A stretch of 15,998 nucleotides of DNA. Origin: Thermoproteota archaeon. GTDB taxonomy: Archaea > Korarchaeota > Korarchaeia > Korarchaeales > Korarchaeaceae. This document shows, piece after piece, positions 6,614-12,728 of the stretch. The translations under genes and the position numbers were made by a program. The notes under the pieces are model-generated. The model worked only from the letters and a program-made list of their open reading frames with translations, did no database searches and was not told the DNA's origin. The stretch covers positions 1 through 15,998 of the forward strand of contig WAOH01000049.1 of the NCBI GenBank assembly GCA_015521385.1, in the 5' to 3' direction. How positions within the stretch are numbered: position 1 is the first letter of the stretch; every line of letters begins with the position of its first letter.

Positions 6614-7660
6614 TCAGAGCATCTTGATGAACTCGGAGAGGAGCTTCCCTCCCCACGCGATATCCTTCAAATTAACCACTTCCACGGGGCTATGCATGCT
6701 CCTGAGAGGTATAGAGACGAGCCCCGTCTTCACCCCTCCCCTAGCAACCTGTATTGCCCACGTATCCGTTCCATATCCCCTGAAGTCGGGCTCGATTTGG
6801 TAGGGTATCTCAGCCTCTTTCGCCGCCCTTTCTAGGGCCTCCACGACCTCCCAGTGATAGATCGGACCCTTACTTATGGCTGGCCCCTTACCCGTCTTGA
6901 GGACGAACTCCGCTGGCATCATGGGCTGCTTCGCGAATGTAACGTCTATGGCCACTGCTATGTCGGGCTTGAGTCTGTAAGCCACCATTTCCGCCCCCCT
7001 AAGCCCTATCTCCTCTTGAATAGTGGCGACGAAGTGAATCTCCGCATCTATCCTGTCCCTGGACTCCCAAGCCAGTTTGAGGGCCTCGATCATCGTGACA
7101 ACTCCAGCGGCGTCGTCCAAACCGGGGGATGAGAAGTGATGTCCGAGTAGATCCACGGCACTGTAGTCTGGCACCCCATAAACCCCGGGCTTGACTCCAG
7201 CTTTCTCCGCATCTTCCCTGCTATCTGCACCTATATCAATGGCTAGATCCCTGATCTCCAGCTTCTTCTCAGCCAGCTCCTTGTAAGCCCTGAAAACGTG
7301 GGGTGGGAGCGTACCAATGACGCCCTTGACCTCTCCTTTTTCCGTGAGAAGCTTCACTCTCATCCCGTATAGCACCTTGGCGTCCCAGCCCACGCCTTCG
7401 AACTTGACGAATCCGTCCTCCGTGATCTCCCTGACTATTATCCCTATCTGATCAACATGGGCTGCCAGCATCACCACAGGCTTCCCACCGGGATTCACGA
7501 TGGCCTCGGAGTTCCCCCAGGCATCCACCTTGAATGCATCGGAGATGGGCGACATGATCTCCCTGAGAACGGGTACAACCGTCCTCTCGATGCCGGTAAC
7601 CCGGGGGATCGTCGTCAGTCTGCGCAAATTATCCCGGATGCTCTCGACCTCAGGCTCCAA
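6614..7660 (-). CDS. M42 family (TET-type) aminopeptidase
   Basis: Two-metal exopeptidase that usually forms a dodecameric tetrahedral shell and trims peptides released by the proteasome. With the chosen TTG start the protein is 348 residues, the normal family length. Metal ligands and catalytic residues are visible: His68 (AAHVDQIG), bridging Asp182 (GLDDAAG), Glu216-Glu217 (QEEIGLRGAE), Asp239 (AIDVTFA) and His323 (MHSPVEVV). The frame stays open upstream to 7969, but that extension lies antisense to enolase and has no family similarity. TTG at 7660 sits ~28 bases from the AT element at 7684-7692, as for a leaderless transcript. An ATG at 7717 is possible but would overlap the enolase start. 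It diverges from enolase. Confidence 0.9.
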   Translation of the reverse strand: MEPEVESIRDNLRRLTTIPRVTGIERTVVPVLREIMSPISDAFKVDAWGNSEAIVNPGGKPVVMLAAHVDQIGIIVREITEDGFVKFEGVGWDAKVLYGMRVKLLTEKGEVKGVIGTLPPHVFRAYKELAEKKLEIRDLAIDIGADSREDAEKAGVKPGVYGVPDYSAVDLLGHHFSSPGLDDAAGVVTMIEALKLAWESRDRIDAEIHFVATIQEEIGLRGAEMVAYRLKPDIAVAIDVTFAKQPMMPAEFVLKTGKGPAISKGPIYHWEVVEALERAAKEAEIPYQIEPDFRGYGTDTWAIQVARGGVKTGLVSIPLRSMHSPVEVVNLKDIAWGGKLLSEFIKML

Positions 7661-7715
7661 GTTATCACCGAATGGAAAGGTCCTTATTAAAGAAAAAGGG
7701 GATGACCCGATCACC
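7661..7715. promoter_or_regulatory. Shared divergent promoter for enolase and M42 peptidase
   Basis: The 55-base gap contains one obvious AT element, TTATTAAAG at 7684-7692. Its centre is ~28 bases from the enolase ATG (7716) and ~28 bases from the peptidase TTG (7660). Neither start has a Shine-Dalgarno, so both messages look leaderless. Read on the minus strand the element is CTTTAATAA, also TATA-like. Purine-rich GGAAAGG just before it on the plus strand could be the BRE for enolase. Confidence 0.6.
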
Positions 7716-8984
7716 ATGTCCCTCAGGATAAAGGACATCAGGGCTAGACAGATCTTGGACTCTAGGGGAAATCCCACGGTCGAGGTCACGGTACTGCTCG
7801 AGGGAGGGGCTTCCGGTAGCTTTTCCGTTCCGAGTGGAGCCTCGAAGGGGGAGAAGGAGGCCCTCGAACTCAGAGATGGCGGGAGGTGGCTCCAAGGCAA
7901 GGGAGTCCTCAAGGCCGTCAGGAACGTCAACGAGGTGATAAGGCCGGCCCTGATCGGGATAGAGGCCACTTCTCAGCAATATATAGATGGGATAATGCTC
8001 GATCTGGATGGCACCCCCAACAAGAGCAGATTGGGAGCCAACGCCATACTGGGGGTCTCGGTAAGCGTCGCGAAGGCCGCAGCCAACGGACTTGGGATTC
8101 CTCTTTATCGGTACATAGGCGGGGTAACCCCCCGAACCCTCCCAGTTCCCTTCATGAACGTGCTGAACGGGGGGGTGCATGCTGGGAACATGCTGGCCAT
8201 CCAGGAGTTCATGATAGTACCTACTGGTTTCGAAAGCTTTAGAGAAGCCCTCTTCGCGGGTGTAGAGGTCTACATGGAACTCAGGAAGCAACTCATGAGG
8301 AAGTACGGGAGGACGGCTGTGAATGTGGGCGACGAGGGGGGCTTCGCTCCTCCTATGTCCAAGACTGAGGAGGCGCTGGACGCGCTGACCCAAGCCATAG
8401 AGGAGATGGGCTACACCGGAGAGGTGATGCTGGCACTGGACTGCGCGGCCAATGAGTTCTACTCCGATGGGAAGTACAAAGTGGACGGTAGGGAGCTATC
8501 CCCATCCGAGCTGATGGACCTGTACGTGGAGCTCGTTGACAGGTATCCCATAGTCAGCTTGGAGGATCCCTTCATGGACGAGGATTGGGACTCCCTAGCG
8601 GAACTCACTAGGAAGCTCGGGGGGAGAATACAGATAGTGGGGGACGATTACTTCGCCACCAATCCCGAATACCTGCGCAAAGGGATAGAGGCCGGGGCTG
8701 CCAATGCCCTCCTCCTCAAGGTGAATCAGATAGGGACCCTGAGCGAGGCGCTCGAGGCCGCGAGCCTGGCCTTCAGACACGGATACTCGGTCATGGTCAG
8801 TCACCGCTCCGGTGAGACGACCGATGACTTCATAGCGGACTTGTCCGTGGCCCTCAACTCGGGTCAGATAAAGACGGGCGCCCCAGCTAGGGGCGAGAGG
8901 GTGGCCAAGTACAACAGGCTCCTGGAAATAGAGGAAGAATTGGGTCCTACTGCTCTCTTCTCAGGCCTTCAACGAGCAACCTGA
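7716..8984 (+). CDS. eno: Enolase (phosphopyruvate hydratase)
   Basis: Interconverts 2-phosphoglycerate and phosphoenolpyruvate in glycolysis and gluconeogenesis; cytoplasmic and Mg-dependent. The 422 residues match archaeal enolases. Visible are the N-terminal ARQILDSRGNPTVEV and loop SGASKGEKEALELRDG, Glu164 in AIQEFMIVP, Glu207 in VGDEGGFAP, metal ligands Asp242 (LALDCAANEF), Glu283 (SLEDPF) and Asp310 (VGDDYF), the catalytic base Lys335 (LLLKVNQIGT), the signature VSHRSGETTDDFIADL and Lys386 (QIKTGAP). ATG 7716 is chosen because MSLRIKDIRARQILDSRGNP is the normal enolase N-terminus; the frame runs further upstream only as an antisense shadow of the peptidase. The 3' end overlaps the convergent CCA-adding enzyme gene by 38 bases. 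Confidence 0.97.
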   Translation: MSLRIKDIRARQILDSRGNPTVEVTVLLEGGASGSFSVPSGASKGEKEALELRDGGRWLQGKGVLKAVRNVNEVIRPALIGIEATSQQYIDGIMLDLDGTPNKSRLGANAILGVSVSVAKAAANGLGIPLYRYIGGVTPRTLPVPFMNVLNGGVHAGNMLAIQEFMIVPTGFESFREALFAGVEVYMELRKQLMRKYGRTAVNVGDEGGFAPPMSKTEEALDALTQAIEEMGYTGEVMLALDCAANEFYSDGKYKVDGRELSPSELMDLYVELVDRYPIVSLEDPFMDEDWDSLAELTRKLGGRIQIVGDDYFATNPEYLRKGIEAGAANALLLKVNQIGTLSEALEAASLAFRHGYSVMVSHRSGETTDDFIADLSVALNSGQIKTGAPARGERVAKYNRLLEIEEELGPTALFSGLQRAT

Positions 8985-10407
8985 CGAAAAACTCGTCCTT
9001 TTTCAGCTCCTTCCATATCTCGTTCAGAGCCCACTGGCCGAGGGATGCCAGCTCACCCTCAGTGAGGACCCTTATCTTGGCCCTGCCCCGCAGTATGGAC
9101 GGTAACCTCTGTCCCCTGAATACTTCGCTGGCTAGGAGGCTGGCCTCCCTGTACTTCCTCCGCCTGAACACGTACCACCGATCTTCCCTCACGAAAGGAC
9201 CTCCCAAGGTCACCTCGCTTCCCACGTACTTGAGCAGGAAGTTATCTTCCTCCTTCATACCGACGGGTGGGCCCTCCCTCCTTTCTAAAGCGGGGAGGAG
9301 CAGATGAGGTACTTCAGCAGCTATCACTATGGTGGAGGACTCATCCGTCCATCCGGATGACCATATTGGCTCGAAGCCGTGCTTCCTCAGCTCATCCTCA
9401 AATATCCTGCCCAATTTCTTGGCTTGCGACCAGAGCAGCTCTCTGCTCAATTGATCCGGCTCGTTCAGCTTGGAGAATTCGACCACCACTAAGTGGGTCC
9501 CCCTCCTCCTCAGCTCCTCCTCTACGACACTGCTCTTTATCCTGACCTTCGGCGGTCTGAGCGCCCTCTCGAAGAACTCGATGGACGGGTTCATCAGGAA
9601 GGCCCGGGCAGCTACCCTGAACCTGTTGAATTGAGTGAGGGTCAGCGCAGCCGCCACATTCCTCTTTGGGTCCACGGGATCTATCACCACTAACGGGCCT
9701 TTAGGGAAGAGGACAGACGCGTACTCCTCACCCAAGTGATCCTCAGGATCTATATAGACGGGAGGATGCCAGCCCTCGGCCGCCTCCAGTACCCGGATGA
9801 AGCTCCCGTAGTAAATTATCAGGATCTCGCAGAGGTATCCACTGAACCCCCCGACCTTCTCCTCGGCCCCATAAGCTCCTATAGACTTCAGGAAGGCCTT
9901 CAGGAGTCTCACTTCGGTCGGAGATCGCAGCTTGGACTTCACGTAGGAGTTATGCAGGGGGGTTCTGTCGACCGAGCTGACTATCCTCTCCCCCTTCCCT
10001 ATCCTGTAGGCCGGAACGAGATCTATATCGAACCCCTCGAGCTTAACCATCACGTAAGGGTGCTCGGCGTAGTTCTGAATGTACTTACCGAAGGCCTTGG
10101 AGGCAATCTCCCTTATCAGGTCACCCAATACCTCTTTATCCCCAACCTCCTTCGGGAAGAGCACGAATATGTCCAGCTCATAGTTGCCCGGGAGCCATGT
10201 ATCCCTGACGGCTGATCCTACGGGCACTACCTCGGCATCGAATCCTAGCTCATGGATTGCCCTCCTTACCCTGCCCACTGCCTCCTCTAAGACATGCTCA
10301 AGCTTCTTTCTCTCCTCCTCAGATGGAGAGACGAGCCTCCTTGCCTGCTCCAGCACCTCATCTATGTCACTCGATGGTCGCGTGCCTCTTGGCAAGATCC
10401 TCCTCAC
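8947..10407 (-). CDS. cca: CCA-adding enzyme (archaeal class I tRNA nucleotidyltransferase)
   Basis: Adds or repairs the 3'-terminal CCA of tRNAs using CTP and ATP without a nucleic acid template. Nearby tRNA-Val and tRNA-Thr genes lack an encoded CCA, so it is needed. Class I features, numbered from GTG 10407: GSAVRDTWLPG (64-74), catalytic Glu77/Asp79 in NYELDIFV, third carboxylate Asp129 in FDIDLVPAY, AEHPYV, SVDRTPLHNSYV and GFSGYLCEILIIYYGSF, with a C-terminal RNA-binding region. It follows hexuloisomerase in one operon. The start is uncertain: GTG 10407 overlaps that gene by 41 bases, whereas GTG 10356 lies 10 bases after its stop and fits the Archaeoglobus protein length better (469 against 486 residues). 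The 3' end overlaps enolase. Confidence 0.93.
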   Translation of the reverse strand: MRRILPRGTRPSSDIDEVLEQARRLVSPSEEERKKLEHVLEEAVGRVRRAIHELGFDAEVVPVGSAVRDTWLPGNYELDIFVLFPKEVGDKEVLGDLIREIASKAFGKYIQNYAEHPYVMVKLEGFDIDLVPAYRIGKGERIVSSVDRTPLHNSYVKSKLRSPTEVRLLKAFLKSIGAYGAEEKVGGFSGYLCEILIIYYGSFIRVLEAAEGWHPPVYIDPEDHLGEEYASVLFPKGPLVVIDPVDPKRNVAAALTLTQFNRFRVAARAFLMNPSIEFFERALRPPKVRIKSSVVEEELRRRGTHLVVVEFSKLNEPDQLSRELLWSQAKKLGRIFEDELRKHGFEPIWSSGWTDESSTIVIAAEVPHLLLPALERREGPPVGMKEEDNFLLKYVGSEVTLGGPFVREDRWYVFRRRKYREASLLASEVFRGQRLPSILRGRAKIRVLTEGELASLGQWALNEIWKELKKDEFFVRLLVEGLRREQ

Positions 10408-10936
10408 TCTTCCCTAGGAGCTCGACGAGCTCCGCGATGAGGGCATCGAAGTATATCATGGTGCTCAGCTCGAACAGCGTTCCCAGAGGAGTCAGGGGCT
10501 CATGTATCCCGAGTATCTGCCTCGTGAAGTAATCCCTGCTGTTGTTCTTCGGAAGGACCCTTCCTCCTATCCTCACGACCAAATCCGCTATCTTGCCGAG
10601 GCTGGACTCGGGGTAGCTGGTGACGGCCACCACGTGGGCGCCAGCCTTCTTGGCTACCTGGGCCGCAGAGAGCGGGTACTTGGTCTCGCCCGAACCGCTC
10701 ACTACCACAACCAAGTCTCCGGGAGCCACCGATGGAGTGACTGTCTCACCTATGACGTAGACATGGAAACCCACGTGCATGAGCCTCATCGCGAACGCCC
10801 TAGCCACGAGACCCGACCTACCAGCTCCGACCACGAAAATCTTTCCCTCTCCTAGCGTTCTCAGGAGCGCCTTTATGAACTTCTGCGTAGATTCCTCGTC
10901 GATATCAGACAGGTTCTCACTTATTACATCGAGCAA
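10367..10936 (-). CDS. hxlB: 6-phospho-3-hexuloisomerase (SIS domain)
   Basis: Interconverts 3-hexulose 6-phosphate and fructose 6-phosphate. In many archaea this reaction, with 3-hexulose-6-phosphate synthase, supplies ribulose 5-phosphate in place of the oxidative pentose phosphate pathway. The 189 residues form one SIS domain: GKIFVVGAGRSGLVARAFAM (31-50), RLMHVGFHVYVIGETVTPS, the phosphate-binding VVSGSGETKYP (79-88), AVTSYPESSLGKIAD, PLGTLFELS and a C-terminal KRHATIE, all hallmarks of the PHI branch rather than of KpsF-type isomerases. The only plausible start in the open frame is TTG 10936, preceded by GGTAGG, and TATA-like TTAAATAAAG lies at 10992-11001. The synthase partner is not in this window. 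The CCA-adding enzyme follows in the same unit. Confidence 0.9.
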   Translation of the reverse strand: MLDVISENLSDIDEESTQKFIKALLRTLGEGKIFVVGAGRSGLVARAFAMRLMHVGFHVYVIGETVTPSVAPGDLVVVVSGSGETKYPLSAAQVAKKAGAHVVAVTSYPESSLGKIADLVVRIGGRVLPKNNSRDYFTRQILGIHEPLTPLGTLFELSTMIYFDALIAELVELLGKSEEDLAKRHATIE

Positions 10937-10991
10937 CCTACCAATAGTCTCTCTTATGGGCGTGGCGTCATCCCCTCGTAGGCGCCACTCG

Positions 10992-11001
10992 CTTTATTTA
11001 A
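10992..11001 (-). promoter_or_regulatory. TATA box for hexuloisomerase-cca
   Basis: The minus strand reads TTAAATAAAG, centred ~60 bases from the TTG start. Transcription about 26 bases downstream would give a leader of roughly 35 bases, unlike the leaderless neighbours. Confidence 0.5.
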
Positions 11002-11024
11002 CAAATTAACTGAGGTGCACATGG

Positions 11025-11032
11025 TTTTATTT
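11025..11032 (+). promoter_or_regulatory. TATA box for the VIT1/CCC1-like gene
   Basis: TTTTATTT is centred ~33 bases upstream of ATG 11062, implying a leader of only about 7-8 bases. It lies ~30 bases from the oppositely oriented TATA box of hexuloisomerase, so this 125-base gap holds two separate divergent promoters. Confidence 0.5.
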
Positions 11033-11061
11033 GAGGGACCCGTGACAAATCCCGATCCCTG

Positions 11062-11721
11062 ATGGGAGCTAATGCGGAGGATAGCAGCGAGAAACGCCCG
11101 CCTCCACTCGTAGAGAGGATAATGGAGGAATTCGAGGAGCTAGCCGATACGGTGCGGATAATATCCAGGATAAGCGGAATGAGCGAGGTCGCTAGGAGGT
11201 ACGCGGTCACCAACTCGTTCGACAGCCTCCTCACGATGCTGGGCGTCCTCATGGGTAGCTTCATATCCGGCCTGAAGGAACCCTCCGTGATCATCAACAC
11301 GGTATTAGGCGGCGCGGTGGCCATTCTGATATCCGGAACGATGGGTACCTATCTCACGGAGAGGGCGGAGAGGGCATCGAGGATAAAGGAGCTCGAGGTT
11401 GCGGTTCTGATGGATCTGGACGAGACCCTCGTGGGCAAGGCGGAGAGCATATCCGCGGTGATGGTGGCGGTAGCCAGCGGACTCGCTCCCTTCTTGGTCA
11501 TGATGTCCCTGACTGTCCCCTTCTACCTGTCTACTGGCGGCATGCTATCGGTAATGGAGGCGTACGTCATATCGTTCATGGAAGTCCTCTCCATACTCTT
11601 CACTCTGGGGGTGTTTCTGGGCTCCCTGTCCGGTGAGAACAGGCTGGTCTACGGAGCGATGCTCGTGGGGATGGGGCTCCTCATAGTGATGGTGATGCTT
11701 TGGCTCGGGATAAGTGGGTAG
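11062..11721 (+). CDS. VIT1/CCC1-like (DUF125-type) membrane transporter, predicted
   Basis: Integral membrane protein of 219 residues. Family members move Fe2+ or Mn2+ across membranes. The N-terminal ~40 residues are charged and soluble. About five membrane segments follow at ~53-71, 76-98, 128-155, 162-188 and 197-216. The family-like signature RRYAVTNSFDSLLTMLGVLMG places an Asp (Asp54) in the first membrane segment, and GTYLTERAERASRIKELEVAVL supplies an acidic cytosolic segment between segments 2 and 3, where VIT1 proteins bind metal. Transport and substrate are inferred from the family; this archaeal branch may differ. It starts at ATG 11062 after a short leader. Its end overlaps the TruA-like gene by 22 bases, indicating an operon, though the functions have no obvious link. 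Confidence 0.7.
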   Translation: MGANAEDSSEKRPPPLVERIMEEFEELADTVRIISRISGMSEVARRYAVTNSFDSLLTMLGVLMGSFISGLKEPSVIINTVLGGAVAILISGTMGTYLTERAERASRIKELEVAVLMDLDETLVGKAESISAVMVAVASGLAPFLVMMSLTVPFYLSTGGMLSVMEAYVISFMEVLSILFTLGVFLGSLSGENRLVYGAMLVGMGLLIVMVMLWLGISG

Positions 11722-12446
11722 CTCTGAGGATCGCCTACCTCGGCTGGAACTACTACGGTGTCGTCAGACAACCCGGCCTCCCAACCGTGGAGAAGTATCT
11801 CCTCGAAGCCCTATCGGAGCAGGGAATAGAGGCGAAACTCAAGTTCACATCTAGGACGGACAGGGGCGTGTCTGCCTTGGATAACGTAGCCACTTACATG
11901 GGAGATCGCCCGAACATCTCCCGTCTGAACGCTGCCCTCCCAAGAGACATCGCAGTCTGGGGTCTCGCGGAATCCAGCAGCAGGTTGAGAGCCGTGAGGA
12001 AGACCTACTTGTACGTGGTGCCATTCGAATTGGATCCGGACAGGCTGATCGAGGGATTGAGGGAGGCATCCCTCTCCAGTAGCCTCTGCAAGGAGGGGGA
12101 AGCGCCCAGACCGAGCTTCGACTCACGTATGCATGGGGGTTTCACCCTCGTCTTCGTGACCGGGAGATCCTTCTGTTGGCAGATGGTTAGAAGACTCGTT
12201 GGAAGGGCGATCGGACCCATCTTAGGCGTCAGGATGGATGTGGCCCCGCCAGAGGGACTGATCCTCCTCAGGACCGAGATAGACGGTTCCTGGGATGAAG
12301 TTCACCCTGATATGCTCCAACCCATACTGAAAGAGCTGGAAAAGGAGATGTGGAGGTGGGGGGCTGGTCTGCTCCTGAGGGATGTCATCAGGCAGGTCAT
12401 CTCTTCAGGGCAACCACCGTCTTGGTCTCAGGAACGTACCACCTGA
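11700..12446 (+). CDS. truA: tRNA pseudouridine synthase, TruA family
   Basis: Converts uridine to pseudouridine in the tRNA anticodon arm (positions 38-40 for classical TruA/Pus3). At 248 residues it is slightly short for the family. The catalytic Asp54 lies in KFTSRTDRGVSAL; other TruA elements are IAYLGWNYYG at the N-terminus, LPRDIAVWGLA, RKTYLYVVPF with the stacking Tyr103, and SFCWQMVRRLVG. The start is TTG 11700, preceded by GGTGAT at 11691-11696 inside the end of the membrane-protein gene (22-base overlap), so translation is probably coupled. The C-terminal ~16 codons run antisense into the convergent 92-residue gene (50-base overlap). Confidence 0.9.
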   Translation: MARDKWVALRIAYLGWNYYGVVRQPGLPTVEKYLLEALSEQGIEAKLKFTSRTDRGVSALDNVATYMGDRPNISRLNAALPRDIAVWGLAESSSRLRAVRKTYLYVVPFELDPDRLIEGLREASLSSSLCKEGEAPRPSFDSRMHGGFTLVFVTGRSFCWQMVRRLVGRAIGPILGVRMDVAPPEGLILLRTEIDGSWDEVHPDMLQPILKELEKEMWRWGAGLLLRDVIRQVISSGQPPSWSQERTT

Positions 12447-12675
12447 CCTTGTCCCTGAACCACTTCCAGAACTTAGTGAACGCATCCATGCTCTCTGTCT
12501 CCACTTGTATGATCCCGTTGTACTCCGTTCCCCAAGCGTGATCGTAAACACCGATCAATCTGATCTCCGGAGGCCACTCCTCCATTATATCCTCCCACTG
12601 CCTCCTGGCTTTCTCTTCCTCCTCCTCAGTTAGCTCCCTAAGCTTGTAGAAGATCAGTAGCACGTAAGTTGGCAT
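12397..12675 (-). CDS. Conserved-looking small protein, 92 residues, probable ferredoxin-like / dimeric alpha-beta barrel fold
   Basis: I do not recognise a named family. The order is strand (PTYVLLIFYK), long charged helix (~14-33, ELTEEEEEKARRQWEDIMEE), strand (IRLIGVYDHA), strand (YNGIIQVETE), helix (MDAFTKFWKWFRDKV), strand (ETKTVVAL): a beta-alpha-beta-beta-alpha-beta pattern like dimeric alpha-beta barrel proteins. It is rich in Trp (5 of 92). There is no signal peptide or membrane segment. It is clearly a gene: perfect TATA-like GTTTATATAAG at 12706-12716, GAGGTGAT at 12681-12688 five bases before ATG 12675, and its own promoter. It lies downstream of the radical SAM gene and its 3' end overlaps TruA by 50 bases. 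Function unknown. Confidence 0.75.
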   Translation of the reverse strand: MPTYVLLIFYKLRELTEEEEEKARRQWEDIMEEWPPEIRLIGVYDHAWGTEYNGIIQVETESMDAFTKFWKWFRDKVRWYVPETKTVVALKR

Positions 12676-12680
12676 GAACT

Positions 12681-12688
12681 ATCACCTC
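12681..12688 (-). promoter_or_regulatory. Ribosome binding site of the 92-residue gene
   Basis: The minus strand reads GAGGTGAT five bases before ATG 12675, an almost complete match to the archaeal anti-Shine-Dalgarno. It supports both the gene and its start. Confidence 0.75.
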
Positions 12689-12705
12689 TAGAAGGAATTG
12701 TGGAA

Positions 12706-12716
12706 CTTATATAAAC
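12706..12716 (-). promoter_or_regulatory. Strong TATA box of the 92-residue gene
   Basis: The minus strand reads GTTTATATAAG, preceded by purine-rich AGGAA as a possible BRE, centred 36 bases upstream of ATG 12675. It is the best TATA match in the window. It lies in the 53-base gap after the radical SAM stop, so the small gene need not depend on read-through. Confidence 0.7.
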
Positions 12717-12728
12717 TTCCTGACGTGC

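Noticed and set aside
7500..7715. Upstream extension of the enolase frame to 7500
   Set aside because: It is antisense to the peptidase N-terminus, and the normal enolase N-terminus begins at ATG 7716.
7661..7969. N-terminal extension of the M42 peptidase frame up to 7969
   Set aside because: It is antisense to the enolase N-terminus, has no peptidase similarity, and would place the start inside enolase. The TTG at 7660 fits family length and promoter spacing.
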